A stretch of 13,645 nucleotides of DNA from assembly GCA_002493965.1 (NCBI GenBank), contig DLAP01000003.1:1-13645 (forward strand), read 5' to 3'. Origin of the DNA: Clostridiales bacterium UBA7044. GTDB taxonomy: Bacteria; Bacillota; Clostridia; Oscillospirales; Oscillospiraceae. Numbering within the stretch: the first letter of the stretch is position 1; each line of letters opens with the position of its first letter. The translations under genes and the position numbers were made by a program. The notes under the pieces were generated by a model, which saw only the letters and a list, made by a program, of their open reading frames with translations, had not been told where the DNA came from and searched no databases. Shown in pieces: positions 1 through 6,846 of this stretch.

Positions 1-597
1 GTGATCCATCCAGCCGTCCTCCGTATTTTTGGTGTCCCGGACTTGGTCCATGACTGTCAGGGGGTCGCCGCCGTCGGCGTAGACCGGGTCGTAGAGGCTT
101 ACCGGAGCACAGACCGCGTCCATGGCCTGATTCACATCCTCCAGAGGAAGCTGGAGCTCCTTCGCGATTTCCTCCAGAGTGGGTTCCCGGCCCAGGCGGA
201 GAGTCTGAGCCTCCTTGCATTGCAGCACCCGGTAGGCAACGTCCCTTATGGACCGGGAGACCCGGATGGCGCTGTTGTCCCGGAGATACCGCCGTACCTC
301 CCCCGCAATCATGGGCACGCCGTAGGTGGAAAACCGGACCTGTTTGTCCGGGTCAAAGTTCCGGATGGCCTTAATGAGGCCGATGCACCCCACCTGAAAC
401 AGATCGTCCGGGTTTTCTCCCCGCTTGTCAAAGCGCTGAATCACCGACAATACCAGCCGGAGATTTCCTTCAATCAGTTTTTCCCGGGCGCTTTCGTCCC
501 CCTCTCTGGCCCTGTGGAGCAGCATATCCATCTCCACGGGAGACAGGACGGTGAGCCTGGATGTGTTCACGCCGCAGATCTCTACTTTTCCCTGCAT
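1..597 (-). CDS. sigG: RNA polymerase sporulation sigma factor SigG (partial, C-terminus outside window)
   Basis: This is the late forespore sigma factor that directs RNA polymerase to forespore genes after engulfment. I translated the complement strand: 199 open codons from ATG at 597, preceded by AGGAGG at 609-604. The N-terminus reads MQGKVEICGVNTSRL, and KVEICGV(N/D)TS is the characteristic start of sigma-G. Sigma region 2 follows (RLVLSVIQRF at about 47-56, then DDLFQVGCIGL at 64-74 and FSTYGVPMIAGEVRRYLRD at 89-107), then region 3 (EPTLEEIAKEL at 138-148) and the DGGDPLTVMDQ segment near 175-185. The region 4 helix-turn-helix, about 60 residues in the family, lies beyond the left edge. 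In B. subtilis sigG follows sigE; here nothing precedes it for 680 bases, so it is the first gene of its transcript. Identity is seen directly; function is family knowledge. Confidence 0.95.
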   Translation of the reverse strand, partial: MQGKVEICGVNTSRLTVLSPVEMDMLLHRAREGDESAREKLIEGNLRLVLSVIQRFDKRGENPDDLFQVGCIGLIKAIRNFDPDKQVRFSTYGVPMIAGEVRRYLRDNSAIRVSRSIRDVAYRVLQCKEAQTLRLGREPTLEEIAKELQLPLEDVNQAMDAVCAPVSLYDPVYADGGDPLTVMDQVRDTKNTEDGWMDH

Positions 598-617
598 GGT
601 GTTCCTCCTGAAATCCT

Positions 618-648
618 TAAAATGAGTGGCGCTCTGGGAGAAGTATGC
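618..648 (-). promoter_or_regulatory. Candidate sigma-G/sigma-F type promoter of sigG
   Basis: On the complement strand GCATA (648-644) is followed after 19 bases by CATTTTA (624-618). This resembles the forespore sigma consensus as I recall it (GMATR, about 18 bases, CATNMTA). The predicted start near 611 would leave a leader of about 14 bases holding just the AGGAGG site. It would fit autoregulation of sigG by forespore sigma factors, as known in Bacillus. The spacer is one base long and the leader is tight, so this is tentative. Confidence 0.4.
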
Positions 649-905
649 CCCGACAATGCCAGATAATACCATGGTCCTGGGGCGTCCGGGCGGGAAAGGG
701 GAGAAGGTAGGTTCCCAGGGATTTTTTTGGCGGTTTTTCACAAAAATTTTAGAGAGAGGCAGGAAACGGAAACGGTTTTGACATCGATTTTTTACAATTT
801 GTAAACTTTTTCGACGAACTTTGACAGTGGTTTGTTTTCAAAAAACGGGGACGTAACATAATTTTTTGAGGGTGTTTCGGAGGAATTATGCAAACCAATG
901 TCAGG

Positions 906-1027
906 TTTTCCACAGGAAGGGCGGTCTGAAGAAAGAGAAAGAATACCTGTTGATAACTCAGAGTTTTCCACATTCTCCACAACTTTTTCCACAGGGTTTA
1001 TCCACAAGCGGGGATCTGTGTGGAAAA
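906..1027. other. DnaA-box cluster; candidate replication-origin or DnaA-binding locus
   Basis: Seven 9-mers lie within one mismatch of TTATCCACA in 122 bases: TTTTCCACA at 906-914, 964-972 and 985-993; TTCTCCACA at 973-981; the perfect TTATCCACA at 998-1006; and, on the complement strand, TTATCAACA (948-956) and TTTTCCACA (1019-1027). A weaker TTTTTCACA sits at 734-742. To the left, 721-870 is AT-rich with T-runs and an inverted repeat TTTACAA-T-TTGTAAA (791-805), which could serve as an unwinding region. The whole gap 598-1280 has no convincing gene and lies between divergent sigG and rpsT. The boxes are seen directly; an origin role is inference, since no dnaA or dnaN is adjacent. Confidence 0.6.
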
Positions 1028-1212
1028 GGCAAAATGGTTCACATAAAAAGAAGTGGCACCCGACCGGAGATTTCGCACTTTTTCGGGGCTGTGGATTTTA
1101 CCATGGGAAAAATTTTTGTCGGAAATTTCCATCTTGACAAACAGGCGGGCCGGGCAGGGAGAAGGTCGGGCTTGGAGAAAAGAGGACAGTCAGAAAAAAA
1201 CGAAAAAAAGAC

Positions 1213-1241
1213 TTGATTTTAGCCCCAAGAGGCGCTATAAT
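1213..1241 (+). promoter_or_regulatory. Sigma-A type promoter of rpsT
   Basis: TTGATT (1213-1218) and a perfect TATAAT (1236-1241) are separated by exactly 17 bases. Transcription would start near 1248, leaving a leader of about 33 bases with an AAGGAGGTGG ribosome binding site just before rpsT. It is one of the clearest housekeeping promoters in the window. Confidence 0.8.
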
Positions 1242-1280
1242 GTATTCCTGTATGGAAAACGAAAGAAGGAGGTGGAACCT

Positions 1281-1544
1281 ATGCCCAACATCAAGTCCTC
1301 TAAGAAGGATGTCCTTTCTTCCAAGATCGCTTATGAGAAGAACAAGGCCAATAAGTCCGCGCTGAAGACCGACCTGAAGAAGTTTGACGCCGCCCTGGTG
1401 TCCGGCGACAAGACCGCTGCCGAGGCCGCATATAAGGCTGCTGTCAAGGCTGTGGATCAGGCGGTTATCAAGGGTCTTCTGCACAAGAACAACGCTGCCC
1501 GCAAGAAGAGCAGCATGACTCTGAAGCTGAATAAGCTGGCCTGA
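1281..1544 (+). CDS. rpsT: 30S ribosomal protein S20
   Basis: This encodes ribosomal protein S20, a primary binder of 16S rRNA in the small subunit. The 87-residue product starts MPNIKSSKKDVLSSKIAYEK and is very rich in Lys and Ala, with the family's helical pattern and the conserved end region of the type GLLHKNNAARKKSSMTLKLN. Length matches bacterial S20 (about 85-90 residues). The ATG at 1281 was chosen because AAGGAGGTGG lies 5-10 bases upstream and MPNIKS is the normal S20 start; in-frame codons further upstream give no family sequence. It has its own promoter and is followed directly by a rho-independent terminator, so it is probably monocistronic. Confidence 0.97.
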   Translation: MPNIKSSKKDVLSSKIAYEKNKANKSALKTDLKKFDAALVSGDKTAAEAAYKAAVKAVDQAVIKGLLHKNNAARKKSSMTLKLNKLA

Positions 1545-1559
1545 TTTCTCTGAAAATAT

Positions 1560-1591
1560 CTCCCTCCTGACTTTTTCGGAGGGAGTTTTTT
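1560..1591 (+). terminator. Rho-independent terminator of rpsT
   Basis: An 8-bp perfect stem, CTCCCTCC (1560-1567) with GGAGGGAG (1578-1585), has a 10-base loop and six T residues at 1586-1591. It begins 15 bases after the rpsT stop codon. Confidence 0.9.
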
Positions 1592-1627
1592 CATGTCCGG
1601 CGGCGCATTCCGCCGGACATGAAAAAA
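1586..1627. repeat. Perfect 18-bp inverted repeat (hairpin), possibly a bidirectional terminator
   Basis: Six T residues plus CATGTCCGGCGG (1586-1603) are perfectly complementary to CCGCCGGACATG plus six A residues (1610-1627), with a 6-base loop CGCATT. It shares its T-run with the rpsT terminator and has A/T tracts on both sides, so it could terminate in either direction. It also abuts the short-repeat element to its right and may be part of it. Confidence 0.8.
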
Positions 1628-1713
1628 GTGAATAAGTAATAGTGAATAGTGAATAAGTGTGGGATCGCCTTCGGCGATGAATTAATAAGAAGTTTATCAT
1701 CGGAGACGATTCC
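1627..1713. repeat. AGTGAATA short-repeat block plus hairpin-rich spacer element
   Basis: AGTGAATA occurs at 1627-1634, 1641-1648 and 1648-1655, followed by a partial AGTG. Then come a small perfect hairpin, ATCGCC-TTC-GGCGAT (1664-1678), and an outer imperfect pairing of GGGATCG (1661-1667) with CGATTCC (1707-1713). The arrangement looks like a small non-coding dispersed repeat. I infer this from its structure; only one copy is in this window. Confidence 0.5.
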
Positions 1714-1729
1714 TTTTGACATTTTTCCA

Positions 1730-1758
1730 TTGCATTGGCAGGGAAAATTGAGTATAAT
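1730..1758 (+). promoter_or_regulatory. Probable promoter of recG
   Basis: A perfect TATAAT (1753-1758) lies 38 bases before the recG start. Seventeen bases upstream of it is a weak -35, TTGCAT (1730-1735). A good TTGACA at 1716-1721 is too far away (31 bases) to pair with it. The -10 is convincing; the -35 is not. Confidence 0.55.
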
Positions 1759-1796
1759 ACAGGGAAAAGAAAGGAAATACAGAGGGGAGAAGGAAG

Positions 1797-3845
1797 ATGG
1801 CAAGGCTATCCGATCCCGTGACGATCCTGAAGGGGGTCGGCGCGGCCAGGGCAAAACAATTTGAAAACCTGAATATCCGGACCCTGGGCGATCTCATCTG
1901 CCATTTTCCCCGGGGCTATGAGGATCGGACGGTTCTTCGGACCATCGATCATCTGGAGGTGGACGTACCGGCCTGTTTCAAGGCGGTTGTGATGAACACG
2001 CCCAGAACCAGTCATATCCGCAAGGGCCTGGATCTGACCAAGGTCCAGGTGGCGGATCACACCGCCCGGCTGAATCTGACCTTTTTTAATAACCGGTATG
2101 TGGCTGACAACCTGGTTTATGGCCGGGAGTACATTTTTTACGGCGCGGTCAGCGGAGATTTTATCGGCTACAATATGACAAATCCCGTCTTTGAGGCGGT
2201 AGACGCCCCCGGAGTGACCACCCGGCGGGTTCTCCCGATTTACCCGCTTACCGCGGGCCTGAGCAACGCCGCGGTGCTGAAAGCTGTGACCCAGGCTCTG
2301 GCCATCTGTGATCCTCCGGAGGAAATCCTCCCGGAGGCCGTCCGGACGGAATACGGGATTTTACCGGCGGAGGTAGCCTATCACGCCATTCACGCCCCGG
2401 ACTCTATGGATGAGGCCCAGCAGGCGAGAAAACGGATGATCTTTGAGGAGTTCTTCGTCTTTTCCGCCGGCCTTTCTCTCATGCGGGCGGCCAGGGCGGA
2501 AAAAAAGGTGCGGCCCTTTGAAGACACGGATATGACGCCCTTTTATGATGCGCTGCCCTTTTCCCTGACGGGGGCCCAGAAGCGGGCCATCGACGAGATC
2601 CGGGGGGATTTCGGGAAGGGTGCGCCTATGAACCGGCTAGTCCAGGGGGATGTGGGCAGCGGAAAGACCATGGTGGCCGCCGCCGCCGTCTACTGTGCCG
2701 CCCGAAACGGAAAACAGTCCGCTCTGATGGCCCCCACGGAAATCCTGGCGGAGCAGCACTATGCTTCCCTGCAAAAGCTGTTCGCCCCCCTGGGCATCTC
2801 CGTGGTCCTGCTGACCGGCTCTATGACGGTGAAGCAGAAGAAGGTTGTCCGGGAGGCCATCGCCTCTGGGCAGGTACAGCTGGCGGTGGGCACCCACGCT
2901 CTGCTTACGGACAGTACAGAGTTTCGGGATCTGAGCCTGGTCATTGCGGATGAGCAGCACCGGTTCGGGGTTTCCCAGCGCTCTAAACTCTCCGGGAAGG
3001 GGGAGGATCCTCATCTGCTGGTGATGTCGGCCACGCCCATCCCCAGAACCCTGGCGCTGCTCATGTACGGGGACCTGGACGTCTCCATTTTGGATGAATT
3101 GCCCCCTGGACGGGAAGCGGTAGACACCTTCCTGGTGCCGGAAAGCTACCGCCCCCGGATCAACGCCTTTATTCGCAGACAGGCGGCGGAGGGACATCAG
3201 TGCTTCATCGTCTGTCCGGCGGTGGAGGAAAACCAGGAACTGGGGGTCAAGGCGGCTGTAGCCTGGGCGGAGACCCTGCAAAAGACCGTGTTTCCGGACC
3301 TGCGGATCGCCCTGCTTCACGGCCAGATGAAGGGAACCGAAAAGGAAGAAACTATGGCGGCCTTTGCCCGGGGAGAGGCGGACGTGATGGTTGCGACCAC
3401 CGTGATTGAGGTGGGGGTGGATGTGCCCAACGCCACGCTGATGGTCATTGAGGACGCGGATCGGTTCGGCCTGAGCCAGCTTCACCAGCTTCGGGGGCGG
3501 GTTGGACGGGGAAAGGCGAAAAGCTACTGCATCCTCACCAGTCACAACCGGAATCCGGACACTTTACAGCGTCTGAAGGCTTTGTGCAAAACCACTGACG
3601 GCTTCAAAATCGCGGAGGAAGACCTGAAGCTCCGGGGTCCCGGCGACTTTTTCGGCTCCCGGCAGTCCGGCCTGCCTGCCTTCCAGATGGCGGATCTCAG
3701 CTTTGATCTGGGAACGCTGAAGCAGGCCCAGGTGGCCTCCGCCCAGTGGATTGAGCAGTACGGCACCTCTGACACACCGGAAGCGGCAGCCCTTCGGGCG
3801 CGGATCGGGGAACTGTTCCGGCGGTCGGAAGGAACCATGAATTGA
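1797..3845 (+). CDS. recG: ATP-dependent DNA helicase RecG
   Basis: RecG is a superfamily 2 helicase that remodels stalled replication forks and branch-migrates Holliday junctions. The 682-residue product equals the length of the B. subtilis protein. The N-terminal wedge/OB domain begins near LKGVGAARAKQFENL (residues 10-24). The helicase core shows Walker A GDVGSGKT (284-291), motif Ia MAPTEILAEQHY, the RecG-type motif II DEQH (385-388), SAT (411-413) followed by PIPRTLAL, and the C-terminal QLHQLRGRVGRG arginine-finger motif. After it comes the LRGPGDFFGSRQSGLP segment typical of RecG. The ATG at 1797 follows GGGGAGAAGGAAG at a normal distance. In B. subtilis recG lies downstream of yloU-yloV; here they are close by but in a different order, separated by a surface protein gene and gpmI. 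Confidence 0.97.
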   Translation: MARLSDPVTILKGVGAARAKQFENLNIRTLGDLICHFPRGYEDRTVLRTIDHLEVDVPACFKAVVMNTPRTSHIRKGLDLTKVQVADHTARLNLTFFNNRYVADNLVYGREYIFYGAVSGDFIGYNMTNPVFEAVDAPGVTTRRVLPIYPLTAGLSNAAVLKAVTQALAICDPPEEILPEAVRTEYGILPAEVAYHAIHAPDSMDEAQQARKRMIFEEFFVFSAGLSLMRAARAEKKVRPFEDTDMTPFYDALPFSLTGAQKRAIDEIRGDFGKGAPMNRLVQGDVGSGKTMVAAAAVYCAARNGKQSALMAPTEILAEQHYASLQKLFAPLGISVVLLTGSMTVKQKKVVREAIASGQVQLAVGTHALLTDSTEFRDLSLVIADEQHRFGVSQRSKLSGKGEDPHLLVMSATPIPRTLALLMYGDLDVSILDELPPGREAVDTFLVPESYRPRINAFIRRQAAEGHQCFIVCPAVEENQELGVKAAVAWAETLQKTVFPDLRIALLHGQMKGTEKEETMAAFARGEADVMVATTVIEVGVDVPNATLMVIEDADRFGLSQLHQLRGRVGRGKAKSYCILTSHNRNPDTLQRLKALCKTTDGFKIAEEDLKLRGPGDFFGSRQSGLPAFQMADLSFDLGTLKQAQVASAQWIEQYGTSDTPEAAALRARIGELFRRSEGTMN

Positions 3846-3884
3846 AAAAGACCAGTGATATGGTTTGGAAAGGTATAGATACAT

Positions 3885-4853
3885 ATGAAGAAAAGTAATT
3901 TTGCCGGTATTCTGGCAGCGGTCCTTCTGCTGCTGACCCTGGCTCCCGCCGCCTATGCGGAGGAAACGGAGGCCATAGAGGAAACAGAGGAGACGGTGGG
4001 GGAGATGAGTACGCCCTCCTCCAAACAGACCAGCGGCACCTGCGGCGACAATTTAACCTGGGAGATCAGCGGAACCACCCTGACTATTTCCGGCAACGGC
4101 GAAATGGCGGAAGGGGCCTCCTGGGCGGGACAGGAACGGATCAAGACTGTGATCCTCACCGGCGGTGTCACTACCGTGGCGGCGGGAGCCTTTGAGGGCT
4201 GTGAGAATCTCACCGCTGTGGACTTTGGGGATTCCCTGAAGGAGATTCATGAAGGGGCCTTCCGGGACTGTACGGGGCTGACGGCCATCAGCCTGCCCAA
4301 GGCTTTCCGGCTGTTTGGGGTGGAAAGCTTCTATGGCTGCACGGATTTGGAGACCATCCACTGCGCCGGAGGAATGCCCTCCTTCAAGGGCAACTGCCTG
4401 TGGAATGGGAATCACATCACCATTTATTACCCCACGAATAACCCCTGGCCGGCGGAGCAGATGCAGATTCTGTCGGATAACTTCGGTGGACGACTGGAAA
4501 TGATTGCCGCATCCAGCGACACGCCCCAGCCTCCCGTAGTAGAAGCATCGGCCCAGGCGATAGAAACGGAGCCTACCACCGTGCCCACCACGGCGCCCAC
4601 CCAGCCCCCGGAGACAGTGCCTGCGACAACGGCAGCGCCTACGATGCCTGAGACCACTGAGGCTGTGGCGGAGACCACAGAAGCGGCAGTGTACACCCTG
4701 CCCACCATGGCCACCCAGCCCCAGGAGGAAGCGGAGGAGCCGGAGGGCTTAAGCGGTGGCATCCTTGCGGTCATTCTGATTGTGGCGGTGCTGACCTTCT
4801 TCATTGTGGGGGCGCTGATAGCCCGCAATGCCAGTCGCCGGCGCTATGAGTAA
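3885..4853 (+). CDS. Secreted BspA-type leucine-rich repeat protein with Thr/Pro stalk and C-terminal membrane anchor
   Basis: This 322-residue surface protein has no assigned biochemical role. A signal peptide spans residues 1-25 (MKKSN, hydrophobic core, AYA before Glu26). An acidic Glu/Thr stretch follows (26-40). The sequence SGTCGDNLTWEISGTTLTISG (50-70) is the usual entry motif of BspA-like LRR_5 proteins. Two or three degenerate repeats come next: VAAGAFEGCENLTAVDF (about 98-114), IHEGAFRDCTGLTAISLP (121-138) and a decayed third (VESFYGCTDLETI). Residues 212-288 are low-complexity Thr/Pro/Glu, like a wall-spanning stalk. Residues 291-313 form one membrane helix, ended by RNASRRRYE. No LPXTG sortase motif is present, so it is probably membrane-anchored with its LRR outside. 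It starts 39 bases after recG. The ribosome binding site is mediocre (GGAAAGG). Related families mediate adhesion or host contact; that role here is inference. Confidence 0.85.
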   Translation: MKKSNFAGILAAVLLLLTLAPAAYAEETEAIEETEETVGEMSTPSSKQTSGTCGDNLTWEISGTTLTISGNGEMAEGASWAGQERIKTVILTGGVTTVAAGAFEGCENLTAVDFGDSLKEIHEGAFRDCTGLTAISLPKAFRLFGVESFYGCTDLETIHCAGGMPSFKGNCLWNGNHITIYYPTNNPWPAEQMQILSDNFGGRLEMIAASSDTPQPPVVEASAQAIETEPTTVPTTAPTQPPETVPATTAAPTMPETTEAVAETTEAAVYTLPTMATQPQEEAEEPEGLSGGILAVILIVAVLTFFIVGALIARNASRRRYE

Positions 4854-4885
4854 TCGCCGGAAAGCCTGCTGACAGATTCAAACAA

Positions 4886-5048
4886 AGGGAACTCTGAATA
4901 AATCGTCTGCGGCAGCTGTCGGATCTTTTGCCCCAATCGTGCAGCTTGAAAAATCGGAAATACATCCAGTATTTCTCGATTTTCCAAACTTTCGCTTGGG
5001 TCAAAATCTCTCGGCATCTGCTCTTGCCGATTTAATCAGAGTTTCCCT
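4886..5048. mobile_element. MITE-like palindromic element, long copy
   Basis: This 163-base non-coding element has terminal inverted repeats AGGGAACTCTGAATAAATCG (left) and AGGGAAACTCTGATTAAATC (right, read on the complement). The arms continue to pair imperfectly inward, ending in a central hairpin AAATAC-ATCCA-GTATTT (about 4958-4974), so the whole unit can fold as one long hairpin. A shortened copy in the opposite orientation lies at 9833-9945: 4891-4913 and 5003-5039 match it at 22 of 23 and 35 of 37 bases. No transposase is encoded. No clear target-site duplication was identified. The 366-base gap 4854-5219 holds this element, a terminator and the gpmI promoter, and no gene. Confidence 0.8.
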
Positions 5049-5057
5049 AATTTAACA

Positions 5058-5104
5058 ACTCCCGGAAAAATCACTCATTTTTGGATTTTTCCGGGAGTTT
5101 TTTT
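5058..5104 (+). terminator. Strong rho-independent terminator upstream of gpmI
   Basis: ACTCCCGGAAAAATC (5058-5072) pairs perfectly over 15 bp with 5084-5098, followed by seven T residues (5098-5104). It lies just after the MITE-like element and probably ends transcription from recG and the surface-protein gene. This insulates gpmI. Confidence 0.92.
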
Positions 5105-5132
5105 GGTTGTTACGGAAAAAATAAAAAAGTGG

Positions 5133-5161
5133 TTGTAAGTTTCTTAAAAATGATGTAAAAT
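5133..5161 (+). promoter_or_regulatory. Promoter of gpmI
   Basis: TTGTAA (5133-5138) and TAAAAT (5156-5161) are 17 bases apart. They sit between the upstream terminator and gpmI, giving a leader of about 50 bases. The -10 differs from TATAAT at one position and the -35 from TTGACA at two. Confidence 0.65.
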
Positions 5162-5219
5162 AAACTGACTTGTAATGTACAGCAATCTGCGACTTGCTCG
5201 CTTTTTGGAGGGAATCAAC

Positions 5220-6782
5220 ATGGAAAAACCGATTGTATTAGTGATTATGGACGGCGTCGGCAAGGGCGACGGCGGCAGCGGCGACGCGGTTAAGGTCGCG
5301 AACACCCCGACCCTGGATCATCTGCTTGCCACCTGTCCCCATACTTACCTGAAAGCCCACGGCACCGCTGTGGGTCTGCCCAGCGACGAGGATATGGGCA
5401 ACTCTGAGGTGGGCCACAATGCCCTGGGCTGCGGCCAGGTGTACTCCCAGGGAGCCAAGCTGGTGGGCGAGTCCATCGAAAACGGCACCCTCTATCAGTC
5501 CGAGACCTGGAAGGATCTGTCTGCCAACGCCGTGGCAGGCCATGCCATGCACTTTTTGGGGCTGCTGTCCGACGGCAACGTCCACAGTAACATTTCCCAC
5601 CTGATCGCCCTGCTGCGGCAGGCTAAGGCCGAGGGCGTGAAGAAGGCTTACTGCCATATCCTGCTGGACGGCCGTGATGTGCCTGCCACCTCCGCGCTGG
5701 AGTATGTGGATCAGCTGGAGAAGGTTCTCTCCGAGCTGAGTGCCGACGGCTGCGACTACGCCATCGCCTCCGGCGGCGGCCGTATGCAGATCACCATGGA
5801 CCGCTACCAGGCCAACTGGGCCATGGTGGAGAAAGGCTGGCGCACCCATGTGCAGGGTCAGGGCCGGATGTTTGCTTCCGCAAAAGAGGCCATCGAAACC
5901 TACCGGGCCGAAACCGGCTGCATTGACCAGGACCTGCCCGCCTTCGTGGTAGAGCGGAACGGAAAGCCTGTTGCAAAGATCGAAAACGGGGACAGTGTGA
6001 TCCTCTTTAACTTCCGGGGTGATCGTGCCCAGGAGATTTCCCTGGCCTTTGACCGGAAGGACTTTGATAAGTTTGACCGCCCCGGCTATACGGGTGTAAA
6101 GTTTGCCGGTATGCTCCAGTATGACGGAGACCTGAATATCCCCGAGCACTACTTGGTTCAGCCCCCCGTTATCACCAACACCCTGACCGAGGTCCTCTGC
6201 GCCGCCGGTGTGACGGAGTACGCCCTGTCTGAGACCCAGAAGTACGGCCATGTGACCTATTTCTGGAACGGAAACCGCTCCGGCAAGGTGGACGAAAAAC
6301 TGGAGGTTTACGAGGAAGTGCCCTCCGACGTGATTCCCTTCGAGCAGGCGCCTGCCATGAAGTCCAAGGAGATCACCGAGAAAATGGTTGCGAATATGGC
6401 GTCCGGTAAGTTCCAGTTTCTGCGCTGCAACTACCCCAACGGCGACATGGTGGGCCACACCGGCGTTATGGAGGCGGTGGTCTACGCCATGGAGTGCGTG
6501 GATAAGGGCCTGAAGGCCATTCTGGAAGCTGCTGACAAGTATGGCTACACCGTGCTGATCACCGCTGACCACGGCAACGCTGACCAGATGACCGAGACCA
6601 AGAAGGGCAAGACCACCGTCCGCACCGCCCACTCCCTGAATCCTGTGCCCTTCATCATTTACGACACCGACCGGGAATGGAAGATCAAGGACGGCGCTTA
6701 CGGCCTAGCCAATGTGGCTCCCACCGTTGTGAAGATGATGGGTCTGACCGCGCCCCAGTGCTGGGAAGAGAGCATGGTGTGA
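5220..6782 (+). CDS. gpmI: 2,3-bisphosphoglycerate-independent phosphoglycerate mutase
   Basis: This cytoplasmic glycolytic enzyme interconverts 3- and 2-phosphoglycerate through a phosphoserine intermediate, using two metal ions (usually Mn2+). The product is 520 residues (about 510 is usual). It has the first metal ligand at Asp11 (VIMDGVG), the nucleophile Ser62 in DMGNSEVGH, the DGRDVPATSALEYVDQLEK segment, GGGRMQITMDRY, the Asp409/His413 pair in NGDMVGHTG, Asp450-His451 in TADHGNADQM, and His471 in AHSLNP. The ATG at 5220 has GGAGGG at 5207-5212. An in-frame upstream ATG at 5175 adds 15 residues with no family similarity and no ribosome site, so I rejected it. It has its own promoter and is not in a gap-pgk-tpi cluster here. 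It may be cotranscribed with yloU-fakA, since no promoter is evident before yloU. Confidence 0.97.
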   Translation: MEKPIVLVIMDGVGKGDGGSGDAVKVANTPTLDHLLATCPHTYLKAHGTAVGLPSDEDMGNSEVGHNALGCGQVYSQGAKLVGESIENGTLYQSETWKDLSANAVAGHAMHFLGLLSDGNVHSNISHLIALLRQAKAEGVKKAYCHILLDGRDVPATSALEYVDQLEKVLSELSADGCDYAIASGGGRMQITMDRYQANWAMVEKGWRTHVQGQGRMFASAKEAIETYRAETGCIDQDLPAFVVERNGKPVAKIENGDSVILFNFRGDRAQEISLAFDRKDFDKFDRPGYTGVKFAGMLQYDGDLNIPEHYLVQPPVITNTLTEVLCAAGVTEYALSETQKYGHVTYFWNGNRSGKVDEKLEVYEEVPSDVIPFEQAPAMKSKEITEKMVANMASGKFQFLRCNYPNGDMVGHTGVMEAVVYAMECVDKGLKAILEAADKYGYTVLITADHGNADQMTETKKGKTTVRTAHSLNPVPFIIYDTDREWKIKDGAYGLANVAPTVVKMMGLTAPQCWEESMV

Positions 6783-6785
6783 TGC

Positions 6786-6819
6786 CTTGCTGGCGGGCTT
6801 CGACAGCCCGCCGGGCAAG
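6786..6819 (+). terminator. GC-rich hairpin after gpmI, weak terminator or attenuator
   Basis: GGCGGGCT (6792-6799) pairs with AGCCCGCC (6805-6812) around a TCGAC loop. CTTGC (6786-6790) and GCAAG (6815-6819) extend the stem past a small bulge. The following TGTAATAAAAATT is not a U-tract, so termination may be partial or the hairpin may protect the mRNA 3' end. Confidence 0.5.
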
Positions 6820-6846
6820 TGTAATAAAAATTAGGAGGTACGGAAT

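Noticed and set aside
1..666. Open + strand frame of 221 codons across the left edge
   Set aside because: It is the complement of sigG, which has a ribosome site and clear sigma-G motifs; the + strand translation shows no recognisable family.
888..929. Mini-ORF of 13 codons (MQTNVRFSTGRAV) with GGAGG before it, among the DnaA boxes
   Set aside because: The ribosome-site match is good, but there is no promoter, no downstream gene it could control and no recognisable peptide. Its codons are largely the DnaA-box sequence.
866..1216. Open + strand frames of 116 and 79 codons in the sigG-rpsT gap
   Set aside because: They have poor starts, atypical composition and no family features. They run through the DnaA boxes and the rpsT promoter region.
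1627..1659. Possible CRISPR-like array at the AGTGAATA units
   Set aside because: Units are only 8 bases and overlap or sit a few bases apart, with no spacers and no cas genes.
1716..1721. TTGACA as the -35 of the recG promoter
   Set aside because: It is 31 bases from the TATAAT at 1753, too far for a sigma-A promoter.
1098..1854. Complement-strand frames across rpsT and the short-repeat block
   Set aside because: Their translations (for example LFTITYSLFS) come from the AGTGAATA repeat and the complement of rpsT; they are not genes.
5175..5219. Upstream in-frame start for gpmI
   Set aside because: It has no ribosome site, adds residues with no family similarity, and lies very close to the likely transcription start.
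5238..6632. 464-codon open frame antisense to gpmI
   Set aside because: gpmI shows every catalytic motif on the + strand. The antisense frame is a by-product of GC-rich third positions and its translation is low-complexity Gly/His/Val.
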